Origin: Leptodontidium sp. MPI-SDFR-AT-0119
Taxonomy: Eukaryota; Ascomycota; Leotiomycetes; Helotiales; Leptodontidiaceae
Assembly (NCBI GenBank): GCA_020726505.1
Contig: JAHLEZ010000005.1
Span: 1,054,001-1,118,000 of the forward strand
DNA: 64,000 bases
Direction: 5' to 3'
The translations under genes were made by a program, and so were the position numbers. Under the pieces are notes generated by a model. It did not search any database. It worked only from the letters and a program-made list of their open reading frames with translations, and was not told the DNA's origin. The stretch's first letter is position 1. The number at the start of each line of letters is the position of its first letter. Of this stretch, positions 1-11,058 are shown piece after piece.

Positions 1-339
1 CGCTGTAAGAAATATAAATGTATCGGATGTCGTAAGAAACCGTCGCTGGGGAATAAGACGATCTCCACCCCTGCAGCTCAGGTCAACAACTGTTGTGATC
101 AAGGAAGATTGTTCGGGATATGGATACTCCTTGCCAGATTCGATGAGCTGGAAGGCGAAGTTCGTCGAGACACATCCAAACAAATTCAGGCAAAATGAGC
201 CCCATGTCAACCTGGCGAAGGAGCGGGGTACAACCAAGAAGGGTTGTTCCGGCTCAAAGACGTTTGGAAGGAGTTTGGTAGAGCTCCTACCCTCGACGAC
301 ATCTAGAACATGCCTGAATTAGCACAGATATTAGAGCAG
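1..339 (+). pseudogene. Disrupted 5' coding part of the UBC-domain gene
   Basis: Frame 1 reads from the left edge as protein-like sequence. It starts with a Cys/Lys-rich stretch (RCKKYKCIGCRKK) and later contains GRLFGIWILLARFDELEG and GLFRLKDVWKEF. It is broken by TGA at 196-198 and TAG at 304-306. At 340 a GT opens a 50-nt intron ending in CAG at 389, and the join puts frame 1 in phase with the ATG at 390, so these bases look like upstream exon sequence of the next entry. Both stops could come from one C-to-T change (CGA to TGA, CAG to TAG). I found no intron that removes either stop and keeps frame. Either the 5' end has decayed and translation now begins at 390, or the splicing is unusual. 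The left end is cut by the window. Confidence 0.45.
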
Positions 340-389
340 GTATGGCAAAGTTTCATTTCGATTAACATGATGACTGACATATAGATCAG

Positions 390-2040
390 ATGACCACGAA
401 AGAAGTTTTAGAGGGGATGCAAAGGTTGGTCATCTTGGACGACGACTATGAGTGGGACTTTCATGTCAACAAAGTTGAAATTGCACGAATGTTTCAACAG
501 GCTGTGGCACCTACACATGATACCAACGTCGATTTTAATGATCACCAGCAGAATAGACGGGCAACAATTAAAATATTGCAGGTGCTGACCGTATTGCTCC
601 CAAGTTCGGATTTGAAGGCAAGCTTTGACAAGCTCCCGCCTGTGGAGATATTTACCATGCTTAATCTGAGTTTCCTACTCGATCATGTTGGTGCCTTGCT
701 TCGCAACGACTCCATAGAAGACATGCCAAGGAGAAACGAGCTCTATCACGCTATGTTGAAGTTCGTCAAGGTCATGGCATCACACAAAAACCTCTCCCAG
801 CAACTCACTACCGAACGAGTGTCAACAAAGCGAAGTCTTGGCCTTCAAGCGCTTGCAACAGCAACATCCCCAGCAAAGCTCTTCAACACTAGGTCGACTA
901 GCTTGGAACCCTCTTTAGCTGCATGTGCCAGCGAGTCATACAAGCACGCAAAGGCATTTCGAGATCTGGCTTCCAACTCAGCCATATCTAAGGACGGTAA
1001 AAGTCGGCAGGATAAAGATTCCATAGCATTATGCGAAGAACTCATATCGTTTTATCGTACAATCCGACACGCAGCACCACAAGCAATTCAAAACTCCAAG
1101 CCAGGCGAAGATGCGTGGAGTGCGTACTCCGATTCTCATAAGGTTACTTTCAGTGATGCAGTACTCGACGAGCATATATGCCGCGACCAGTTTATGAAGA
1201 TCGTAGAATCTCCAAGAGGACGAATGGCTGCTTTGAGGAAGGAAATTGCTTCGCTGACAACATCTCTTCCCCGTGGTATATTTCTCAAGATATCAGAGAC
1301 ACGGCCGGATGTTATGAAGGCGCTGATCATTGGTTCTGATGGAACTCCATACGAAGGAGGCCTTTTTGCGTATGCACCTATCCCTTAACAATGTAAAGAA
1401 GAACGCTGACCTTGACATCAGATTCGACCTCTTCCTCCCTCAAAAGTGGCCTGAAATACCCCCGATCTTCTATTTTGCCAAGTACATGGGGTTCGATGAC
1501 CCCACCGAACCAGGTACTCACATTAACCCAAACATTCACCGCGATGGCTTAGGTCAGTCTACTGCGCAACTTCATCAGTCTTGCGTTGCTAATTATTGAA
1601 TAGTGTGCCTCTCCCTCCTGAACACTTGGAGAGGTGACACATTCGAGCGCTGGCAACCCAACAAATCCACCCTCCTCTCTCTCTTCGTCAGCGTACAAGC
1701 CATGATCCTCGGCGTAGAGAACCCGTTATTAAACTTTCCGGGGCTGGACGATGACGAAAAGACGTCGGAATTGATAAAGTATAAGAACGACTACGTGCAG
1801 TCATTGACGGTGGCCTACGCTATGTTGTGGTGGATTACACAGGACAAGGCCAAGAATAGCGCGTGGGGGAAGATCAGTGCTATGTATTGGAAACACAAGG
1901 GTACGCAGCTGATGAAGTCGGCGGAGAGATGGGCGCAAACCAATAAATGTCTGAAGGATTATTGTGAGGGATCGGCTGCAGGTTTGGAAATTCCTAAAGG
2001 GTATATTGACATGGGTCTGGTACTGAAGAGCCGTTTGTGA
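390..2040 (+). CDS. UBC-fold ubiquitin-conjugating (UBE2O/BIRC6-like) protein
   Basis: Probable E2-type ubiquitin-conjugating protein with a long N-terminal region and a C-terminal UBC domain. Exons are 390-1369, 1422-1552 and 1604-2040, giving 515 residues from the ATG at 390. The introns are 52 and 51 nt, and the joins restore GGLFAFDLFLPQKWPEIPP and HRDGLVCLSLLNTW. The UBC domain lies at about residues 300-480. It has the G-T-P-Y-E-G-G-L-F turn, the P-P segment, an H-x-N-P-N-I-H motif and the expected catalytic Cys in GLVCLSLL, so it looks catalytically competent. The W-R-G-D and long C-terminal helices match the large UBE2O/BIRC6 type rather than small E2s. The N-terminal 300 residues are not assigned. 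The true start may lie further upstream, where the frame is interrupted (see the entry at 1-339). Confidence 0.8.
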
Positions 2041-2821
2041 TGGGCCTGTCGGTTGGTGCATATACATCTGTTCAGACTGTTGACTATGCAGGGTCTTAAA
2101 AACTGAACTCTCTGCCATACTTGCTTCACATTCTTGCCTCAAATCAACCTTACTACTAGCATTACGAATTGAGCACCAATGAGCCTCGCTAAATATGGGA
2201 TTCGTGTTGTATGTGACGAGTGGCAACGCTTCTGCTAAGATTTCAAGCGTACAAAATCAGCAAACGAAAAACCTTGGTATCCGTTCAAGCCATTTGGAAC
2301 GTTCCGCATGCACAGTTGGACATCACGGTCTAGCTAACTGAACTCAACACTCTAGGATCGGTTTGCTACTGGATTCAAAAACTGATCCCGAACTACCTTC
2401 AGTAGCTGAGTTTGAACAGCGACTATGAGCTCACCAATTTGGATGCATTCAGGTTAAGTGGGAGGGGGTCGGCTCTGCTCTTTGATTCGTCTTGGACAAT
2501 TGAATAGATCACACGCTCCAACTAAAGGCGGCATCTGGCATTTCGTGGCTGGGAAATTGCTTCTAGCATAGACTTGGCACTCAAATCCCATCAAGAATTT
2601 CTAGCCACCCAGCCTCAGCAATCTCCTGTGATGCATCCCATAGGTGCTGGCTCACGAACGGCCCGTCCACACTTTGCCCTTTTCGTCCACAGAACAAAAC
2701 TTTGGCTTTTCAGCCGCACTGCAACACACCATCAGGCTGTGGCCATTTCTATCTCGCAAAGATTTGAAGATGTTGAAATTCGTCCTCATTCTTCATCTGC
2801 AGCTTCATTTCTGGTGACAAG
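2041..2821. other. Intergenic spacer, no supported gene
   Basis: The open frames here are short, overlapping and low in amino-acid plausibility. The stretch holds the 3' end of the UBC gene and the promoter/leader of the membrane glycoprotein. No repeat of note was seen. Confidence 0.6.
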
Positions 2822-4699
2822 ATGGACAAGACTACATATCACTCGGTTCACGAGAGCGCATCGAATAGCAACCATGTTTCCGGACGAAGTCCACGCATGC
2901 GTGGTCGTACAGGAGATATCCTCTTTGCCTTCTCGCTCATGACGATTCCAATGTCAGTGTTTTCTGCGCTTCTTTTAGGCTTGATTTTCTACTTCAGAGT
3001 AACACCCAGCGGCTCAGAATCGCCAGACCTTCAACTTCCAGGAGCTTTAGAACACGGCAATATATATGTAGATATCAGTGCTACGACTCTAACAACTGTC
3101 GCGTCATGGAGCAGCACGGTCGCCCCCATCTTGGTGGGTTGTGCGATTACATTGATCTCCTACCCCGTAGCTCAACAGATCTTGAGTGCAGGCCGGAGCG
3201 GTAGAACAGACAAACTACCTACGCCATTCCAGCTCTCCTTGATGCTGAAGATGATCACTAGTGGATCGCCACAATCGCTTTGGAACTGGATACAGTACGC
3301 CTGGGGGTGGCGAGAGAAGAAGGAGTCTCAAGGGAAGCCTATGAGGGTGATGACTTCGATCTTAATTCTTGCCCTGATGCTAAGGTAGGTTGTGCATCAA
3401 ACTTGAGACATGCCAGTGCTAAGTCTGGATAGTACTTTGGTCTTTGCAGCTGATACTTGGTTCCACTTCACGACCAAGACGATCAACTTGACCCAAGTCT
3501 ACCCGATCACCAGTGCATTGAACACAAGTGTCGGACTTATCCCGGATTGCTACAATGTCAACAGCACGTTTCAAGGTGGTTGCACGTTAAATCCAGGCGG
3601 GACGGCCATCTTTCTGATGCAAGGTCCTCAAGCCCAGAGTGTGGTGGCCAATCTCTCCACTTCTATGAGAGTCAACACACTGGTATCGGGAAAAGATGTA
3701 TTCACTTACGTCGGCAACCCTCCCAAATCTGCACTGGCAAATGTAGACTACCAATCTCACTCCTGGGGTCTGAAAACACAATGCGCTCCGGTGTGGAGCC
3801 AATGTACTGTCCCTGGCGAAACCGTCGGGGCATATCTGGATTACAAGTGTCCCTTTGCAATGGAAGGCAGGATTTCCACGGATTCAATTACAGCTTTCCA
3901 GAACCAGTACAAGATGACCTATTTTACCAACTCAACTGGGATGTCTAACTTTACCAGTTCTGTCGACCTGGCCAATCCCTACTACTTTGGTGCCCTCGCC
4001 ATGGTAAACCAAAACATCGGCCACAACCCAAACCTAGGGGGTGATGGCGAGATCTCGTCCACCGAACATGGAGCAGATGTTTTCGCGGTCTACTGCAACA
4101 CAACCGTCTACGACGTAAAATACACCTCTATCAACGGCAGCATCACCCGCTTCGACGCAACGCCTGCCAACAGCACCCTAACCAACATCATCCAAGGCTC
4201 GCAACAATACACACAAGTCGGCGACCCAAGCCTCATCCAAGGCGCAGCCACCGCAGCCCTGATCAGCACCGATTCTCAAGGCGTAGCAGATTACTTCGCC
4301 CTGACGTACAGCCAAATCGCACTCGGTATCGCCTCTGCGGCTTTCACGCCCCAAGCTGCAATACAAGCGCAACGTCGCGAGACGATGCTCGTGGCTAAAG
4401 TCCCTATCGTACCACTGGCCTTTCTACTCATAGCTAATATCTCGCTGGCGTTGTTGGGAATCGTGTTGTTGGTTTTTGCTTCTGTGGCGGCGAGAGGGGA
4501 GACGAGGGAGGTTCAGGCGAGATTGAGTGTAGCGGGGCTTGTTGCTGCGCATTTTGAAGGGAGGAGAGCGGAAAGAGCTGTGGAGAAGGTGGAGGATCTG
4601 TTTGAGGAGAGAGAGGGTGTTGGTGGATCTGGGCTGAGAGTGGGCATCGTGAAGATTGAAAGTGGTGGGTGGGGATTTAGCGTTCGGAGGGCCGGGTGA
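2822..4699 (+). CDS. Multipass membrane glycoprotein, uncharacterised fungal family
   Basis: Function unknown. Exons 2822-3384 and 3433-4699 (48-nt intron) join as LMLSTLVFAADTWFHF and give 609 residues. Hydrophobic segments lie at about residues 31-60, 98-120 and 174-196. A large loop rich in N-glycosylation sequons follows (NLT, NTS, NST, NFT, NTT, NGS), and a last membrane span (VPIVPLAFLLIANISLALLG) is near residue 530. The loop also has several Cys, suggesting a disulfide-bonded extracytoplasmic domain. The tail after the last span is charged (EERE-type) and probably cytosolic. The architecture is typical of fungal plasma-membrane proteins of unknown role. The start is chosen at the first ATG before the hydrophilic N-terminus. 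It has its own promoter and no operon-like neighbour. Confidence 0.8.
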
Positions 4700-7620
4700 G
4701 TGGGCAGGAAGTAATGTTGTGTTAATTTGCCGCGTAATAATGAGACCTTAAATTCTACCTAGGTAGATGATAATCTACACTCAAGATAACGAATGATATT
4801 ATCTGTGACGACAGTATCACCCATCCAAAGATGGAAGTGTTTGCATGACGCCAAGTGCTTTGTTGTTGACATTGGCGAGCAGCCCCCTGAAATTCTCGCT
4901 AAATTCCGGGTTGTTGGGATGAATATGCAGATGATTGCTAGTAGTCTTGGCAATCAAATTGAATTAACAAAAGTATGAATGAATCTAAGCTTCCAATGAT
5001 GACTGACTTTGATGCCTGCCTCAATTAGTAAGATAAGAATACAGGTATACAACCACGAACCTCGTCATCCTTCCTTTCCTAACCCCCCTCGCACAACGGC
5101 TGAAGAGCACGAACAACCTACATTCTCTCAAAAGTTCCCTCTCTTCCTTGATTTCCATGATCCGATCTAGGCTGCCCTCATTCAAATTCCATTTCCTTGA
5201 CCAGGTCCTTTTCTCTCACGTGGCTGTGGCATACTCATCTCCCCTGCCAGCACCCATCCTCGTTCGTAGGTCTCGACTCCTGGCCCAGCAAGCTCTTCCC
5301 AGCAACACACACAACACCATCCAAATCGAAGGTGCCCCTCCCGAACCCAGACCAGCCAACACAGTCGCAATCTCCAAAACAGAACAGCCATTTGTAATCC
5401 AAGCTAAAGTCAGTAGCGCCTATGGGCACCATAAAAGGCCATTTTCATCTCCTTTCGATTCCTTTCTTCATATGAATAATACAAGCGGCGGGGGCGATCA
5501 AGAATTCCTTCGTCGGATACCTTCCATTGCACACCGGGGGTATCGCGACTTCGGTCGGCCTTGTATAATTTTTGATTCACCTTCTTCTCAGGAAGATTGC
5601 TTTTGTTGTTGTGCTAACTGTCTGGTGGTGGCGGAGGTGTGGTCGGGGAGGGGGGGGGGGGGGGGGGGGGGTGAGGTGGTGTGGTGAGATGTTTGGGGTT
5701 AGGGAGGAGAGGATGGAGACGTACTTGGAATGTATCTAGATTCAAAGATTCAAAGGCATGGCAATGATATCATGTCTGCCACATTGAACACCTCTCTTCG
5801 CGTGGTGTTGTCTTCGTTGTCGTCCTTGTCGAGATCCTGGCTCGGTCAATATGCTGAACGACGATGAGCAACGAAACCTTCGCCATGTACGACGTGCAAA
5901 GGCTTACTATAATTTCTCGGAAGCTCTGATTCAATGACTGGCGTTTCATCAATCGCCCAGGGCCAAATGTCGATGTTGGAAGGCGAACGTTGTCAGCGCG
6001 ACTCGACACCAATCCGCCATTTCGAAACGTTTCTCCATAATCGGATCCGGCATACGTCTGCAAGCAGGTATCCAATCTCCCCTGCTCCCATCACGGACCT
6101 CTTCATGGTGGATACAATGACTGCATTGCCGCAGTGAATAACGCCGAGAATAGTCTGAACGGCAGAAGGCTCGACGGCGACATCATGAGCAGAGGGATGG
6201 TGCTCCGTCGAGTAGGCATCGCCGTGGACGTCTCCCTGAATAAAAAAGAGGGGGATTATAGAGACGGAAAGGAGAACAAAAGAACTTCTCCTTTTATAGT
6301 GCTGGTCGGGGATGGTGGGAGCTGAGGGCTACCCTCATCGGTAGCTCCAATGACGATATAGGAATGATGGTCAATTGTCCACCTAATTTAGGTCCCATAC
6401 TTGAGCACCACCATCGTATTTTAACTCGAAGAACACAAATCCGTTAGCTTGATTCTTGAGCGTATTCGCCCATATCGGGCTGAAATTGAAGCTTTTAATA
6501 CTGCCTCGATTTAAGGATGGCCAGGCTTGCTTCGATCTTTAGAAAGGAATGTCGCAATTTCTCAACCCTGAAAGCAATATATCAAACAATACAAGGTAAC
6601 ATAACAAGCTACTTCTTCTACATACCCAAGCAGACATCAGAAACCAAGGCTAGCTTCACTCACTGCCCTTGCTGCACTTGCTGTCTTTTTGAACAACGCC
6701 TTGAACGCAAGAAGTAACGACTTCACTCCTATAATCCATCCAATGTTAAGCAACAGTTTCAATTTCTGAACACTACTGACGAGAATCTCATTTACTTTCT
6801 GTCAGACTAACTTACTATCTTTGCGGATGCGTTGGTGGAGAGCTGGATCGAGGAACTTTCACTTGTTTGCTCCATAGATTGAACCACCAGAAGCACTTTT
6901 CGTATCCACAAGATGCCAATGAATTGGATATAGCCCCATTGAAAACCTCGTACCAATTATCCTCGATTAGTGCTGGAAAGATGGGCTTGGAGAAAGGAGA
7001 TTCCCAGCTGATATCACGTGGAATACAAGCTGGAAAAAGGACAGATATCGCTGGCTCATGGAAACATATCTTTTTCTAAGACACAACGTAAACTTGAAAA
7101 GGTAAATATTTGACAGCTAATAGAATTAGAAAAGAAAAATGTGTATTCACACACTACCAACCCCCTTTTCACCAGAGCTGTCCTCCTGTCGTAACGTGTT
7201 CTCTCGGCTAGTCCAGCCGCAAAGATCCTTGCATCGTCCGAAATAGATTCAACGCCGCCTTCTGCCTTTCAACCTCCACTCCCTAACGCTACCTACCTTA
7301 CCCCTTGAACACGACACGTCCCGTCGAGAATCTCTCTTCCTCTTCTTCCGCAACTTCAGCCAGCACCGGAGTCTCTTCGACCGATTCCTATTGACTTTCC
7401 CATCTGCAGCTTCTTGTGCAGACATGTTGGACTCTGGCAATTAGTGCTACATACTTATTTTAATACTTTCTTGACCCTCGTTTACGAAGCTTCGAAGCCG
7501 CGTCTTCCCCAGCATCCTCCCATTGTTTGCAGACCTCGACTATTTGTCCTGAGCCCGGAAACAACACATCGAAGCTGCCGCATTGGCCTGCCATTCATCG
7601 CGACTGAATAAACACCCAAG
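4700..7620. other. Long intergenic region with a G22 homopolymer
   Basis: About 2.9 kb without a convincing gene. Frames of up to about 180 codons near 5148-5687 are low complexity and overlap on both strands. The region has a 12-bp palindrome at 4755-4766, a run of 22 G at 5650-5671, and a pyrimidine-rich stretch from about 7140 that is probably the promoter and leader of PMT2. Confidence 0.55.
5650..5671 (+). repeat. Poly-G run (22 nt)
   Basis: An uninterrupted run of 22 G residues, flanked on both sides by more G-rich sequence. Its length may be affected by sequencing error. Confidence 0.9.
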
Positions 7621-10088
7621 ATGGCTTCGGAGAAGGGAGCTGTTGCGTCAGGCTTGGACGCCGAAACCCAAGCCACTCGTCGGCGCAATGTGCCCTCAAA
7701 CTCGCCCAATGGAGGACTTGTGGACAGAGTAGAGATTGATGATAAGAAGATACAAAAGAAGAAGGTGAGCAGGAATCCTATTTCATGTCTGCGGACTCTG
7801 AACAGAGGACTTTCCAAGAGTTGATGCTAACACCATGCCCCTATCAGCCCGAGCAGACATGGCTACAATTTCTGGACGAGTGGGAGTTTCTCATTGCGCC
7901 AATAATCTTCACATTCTTTGCATTCTTCACCAGAATGTACAAGATTGGTCTATCACCAATTGTAACATGGGACGAAGCCCAGTACGAAGATCCCTCAGCC
8001 CTACAGAACCCCTGACTGATCATCAAATATAGTTTTGGTAAATTCGGTTCCCACTACCTTAAACGAGAGTTCTACTTCGATGTGCACCCTCCTCTTGGAA
8101 AGATGCTGGTGGGATTGTCCGGATACATGGCAGGTTACAATGGTTCCTTCGAGTTCAAGTCTGGAGAGAAATACCCGGACGAGCTCAACTACACCTTCAT
8201 GCGTGCTTTCAACGCCTTCTTTGGAGCTGTCTGCGTGCCATTGGCCTACTTCACTGCCCGCGAGATGAACTTCAAGCGTCCTGCCGTTTGGTTTGTTACC
8301 CTCATGGTCCTCTGCGAGAACTCCTACACCACCATCAGCAGATTTATCCTCCTCGATTCTATGCTTCTGTGCTTTACCTTCACAACGGTATTGTGCTGGG
8401 CAAAGTTCCACAGGCTCCAGAACCAGAGTTTCAGTCTTGAGTGGTTCACCTGGCTCATTTTGACCGGAATAAGCATCGGACTTGTCGACAGTGTCAAATG
8501 GGTTGGCTTCTTCGTCACTGCTATGGTTGGACTTTACACAATTGAGGATCTCTGGAACAAGTTTGGTGATGTCAAGATGCCCAAGGTAATTTCTGACAAT
8601 AATCGATTTTTACATTAATTCTAACAATAGTCTAGGTTGATCTTGCTAGCCATGTTGCAGCTCGAGTAATTGGCTTGATTATCATCCCAATCGGTATCTA
8701 CATGCTTTCCTTCGTCCTCCATTTCGCCATTCTCGAGAACAGTGGTCCAGGTGACGCACAGATGAGCTCCTTGTTCCAGGCCAATCTCAGAGGTACCGAA
8801 GTCGGAAAGGACAGCCCTCTTGAAATCGCATACGGATCTCGGGCTACGATCAAGAACATGGGATACGGTGGTGGTCTTCTCCATTCCCACGTTCAGACTT
8901 ACCCAGAGGGATCAACTCAACAACAAATTACTTGCTACCACCACAAGGATGCCAACAACGAGTGGTGGTTCTATCCAAACCGTGCCCAGCCTGACTACGA
9001 TGCTGAAGCACCACCAAAGTTTGTTGCTGACGGTGATGTCTTGCGTCTGATCCACTCTCAAACCGGTCGCAACCTTCACTCTCACGAGGTCGCTGCTCCA
9101 GTCACCAAGGCTGACAGAGAAGTTTCGTGTTATGGTAACACTACTGTTGGTGATGAGAAAGATCACTGGACTATGGAAGTTGTCCGTGATGTTGGTTCTG
9201 GCGACAAGACCAAGATCAGAACTTTAACTACTGCTTTCAGACTCAAGCACACAGCTCTTGGCTGCTACCTTCGTGCCGGTAACGTCAACTTGCCACAGTG
9301 GGGTTTCAAGCAAATTGAGGTTACTTGTGACAAGAGCAACAACCCCAAGGATGTTTACACACACTGGAACGTTGAGGCACACTGGAATGACAAGCGTAAG
9401 TTATAGACTCGCCGAGAATTGAGAATTTTGCTAACATTTTGTAGTTCCCGCGGCCGATGCTGGGGCATATAAATCTCCTTTCTTCCAGGATTTCATCCAT
9501 CTGAACGTTGCCATGATGACCTCAAACAATGCTTTGGTTCCGGATCCAGACAAGCAAGATGACCTCGCTTCCGCATTCTGGCAATGGCCAATCCTTAACG
9601 TTGGTCTCCGTATGTGTGGCTGGGATGACTCTATCGTCAAGTACTTCCTCCTCGGTAACCCACTTGTCTACTGGGGATCGACTGCATCACTCGGTGCCAT
9701 TGCTCTGATGGTTCTTTGGTACCTCGTCAGATGGCAACGTGGCTATACCGAGTTGAAGCAGTGGGATATCGATCAGATCCATTACGCTGGTCTCTACCCT
9801 GTCCTCGGCTGGTTCCTCCACTACATCCCATTCGTCTCCATGGGTCGTGTCACCTATGTCCATCATTACTACCCCGCCCTATACTTCGCACTCCTCGTAT
9901 TTGGATTCGTGATTGACTGGATGATGAGAAATCAAATCAAGAATATCCAGTATGCCATCTACGGACTACTGTATGCCGCTACCATCGGCCTCTATATTTT
10001 CTTCATGCCAATCTGTTGGGGAATGGTCGGACCCAACAAGCAATACAGCTACATGAAATGGTTCGATACCTGGAGAGTAACGGACTAA
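7621..10088 (+). CDS. PMT2: Dolichyl-phosphate-mannose protein O-mannosyltransferase, PMT2 family
   Basis: Transfers mannose from dolichyl-phosphate-mannose to Ser/Thr of secretory proteins in the ER lumen. Five exons (7621-7764, 7848-7981, 8033-8585, 8636-9395, 9445-10088) give 744 residues, the usual PMT length. The second join rebuilds the signature [16 protein letters not shown], with DVHPPLGK just after. These carry the acidic Asp-Glu catalytic motif of the first luminal loop (about residues 90-115). TM helices fill the N-terminal third, three MIR repeats lie at about 335-520 (L-L-H-S-H, L-H-S-H, L-x-W-like motifs), and another TM block with [20 protein letters not shown] follows. The C-terminus is short ([10 protein letters not shown]). 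The sequence favours PMT2 over the PMT1 or PMT4 branch. PMT2-type enzymes normally work as heterodimers with PMT1-type partners (family knowledge). Confidence 0.96.
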
Positions 10089-11058
10089 ATAACGGCGCTA
10101 CGACTTCAATCCTTGAGCATAGGGTAGTAGAAATTAAGCTACGGGATACGGAGGAATTTGGGACGAATAGAAACGTTGGATGTGTTCTTCCACAGAAAAA
10201 TACACGCAAAGCAAGGAAACGGCGAAACTACCAAAGACGATTTCCTTCAGCTGTGTTATCGAATCAAACTTTTTCATTTGTTCTCCGCGATCGAGCGATG
10301 TTGTGTGGGCAAAAATTCGGGGCAACTAGGATGGAATTCATGGGCGTGGTGTGCTTATGGTGAAAAGGCGCCATGGGTAGACCAATTCAACTCCTAATTT
10401 GTGTAAAATACGTACGTCAGTGTTTGAATTTGCGTGCTCTGTGAAATATCGTGAGATGCAGCCCTACTTTCCTAGTCGGGAAATTATGTTTCTATGTTGA
10501 TCAAGTCGAGCTTTCCTGTTTCTTCGTTCTTAACTGCTAGCAGCTCCTCTTTTCTTGGTCTCATGACACGAATACTTTCTTTGCAATATTCCCTTCCCTT
10601 CTTCGCTGTGCTCAACACCAACGTTTCATCACGCATATTTATTTTTGGGCTTTAAGCTTCATCATTCTTGGGTGTTACCATAGCTCCCGTGCCGGACCAT
10701 GGCTGCAACCTAACTACCAGTTCATACCCCAATCTCCGCTAAGGCTGACATCTGGACTGGAAGCCAGATTTGTATAAATTAAACAATATGGTGCTGGGAT
10801 TTAAATTTCTTTTCATTCACATATATCCTCTTTTCCAACACTATATCCTCTTTTCCAACACTATATCCTCTTTTCCAACACTATATCCTCTTTTCCAACA
10901 CTATATCCTCTTTTCCAACACTATATCCTCTTTTCCAACACTATATACTCAATATCCAGCACAATCAATCTTCCTGCTACCACTAACCTCTGTCACCAGA
11001 CACTAGAAATACACATTCGTACTGCATACAGCTTCTATTCAGCTACCTTCCCAGCAAG
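10089..11058. other. PMT2 3' region and promoter of the F-box-like gene
   Basis: No supported gene. Short frames after 10089 are probably untranslated 3' sequence. The right half carries a 20-bp tandem array (listed separately) about 110 bp before the next start codon. Confidence 0.6.
10821..10947 (+). repeat. Tandem array of a 20-bp unit, about 6.3 copies
   Basis: The unit CTATATCCTCTTTTCCAACA is repeated head to tail six times from 10821 to 10940. The first copy starts with A instead of C. A partial copy follows (CTATAtaCTC). The copies are otherwise identical, so the expansion is recent or homogenised. Each unit is pyrimidine-rich and ends in CCAACA. The array lies in the leader or promoter of the gene starting at 11059. 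Confidence 0.95.

Noticed and set aside
2574..2942. 122-codon frame overlapping the glycoprotein start
   Set aside because: It is out of frame with the better-supported gene and has no domain-like content.
5148..5687. 179-codon plus-strand frame upstream of PMT2
   Set aside because: It runs into the poly-G tract, overlaps frames on the other strand and has no recognisable segment or splice partner.
10821..10947. 20-bp repeats as a possible CRISPR array
   Set aside because: The units are directly adjacent with no unique spacers, and the genome is eukaryotic.
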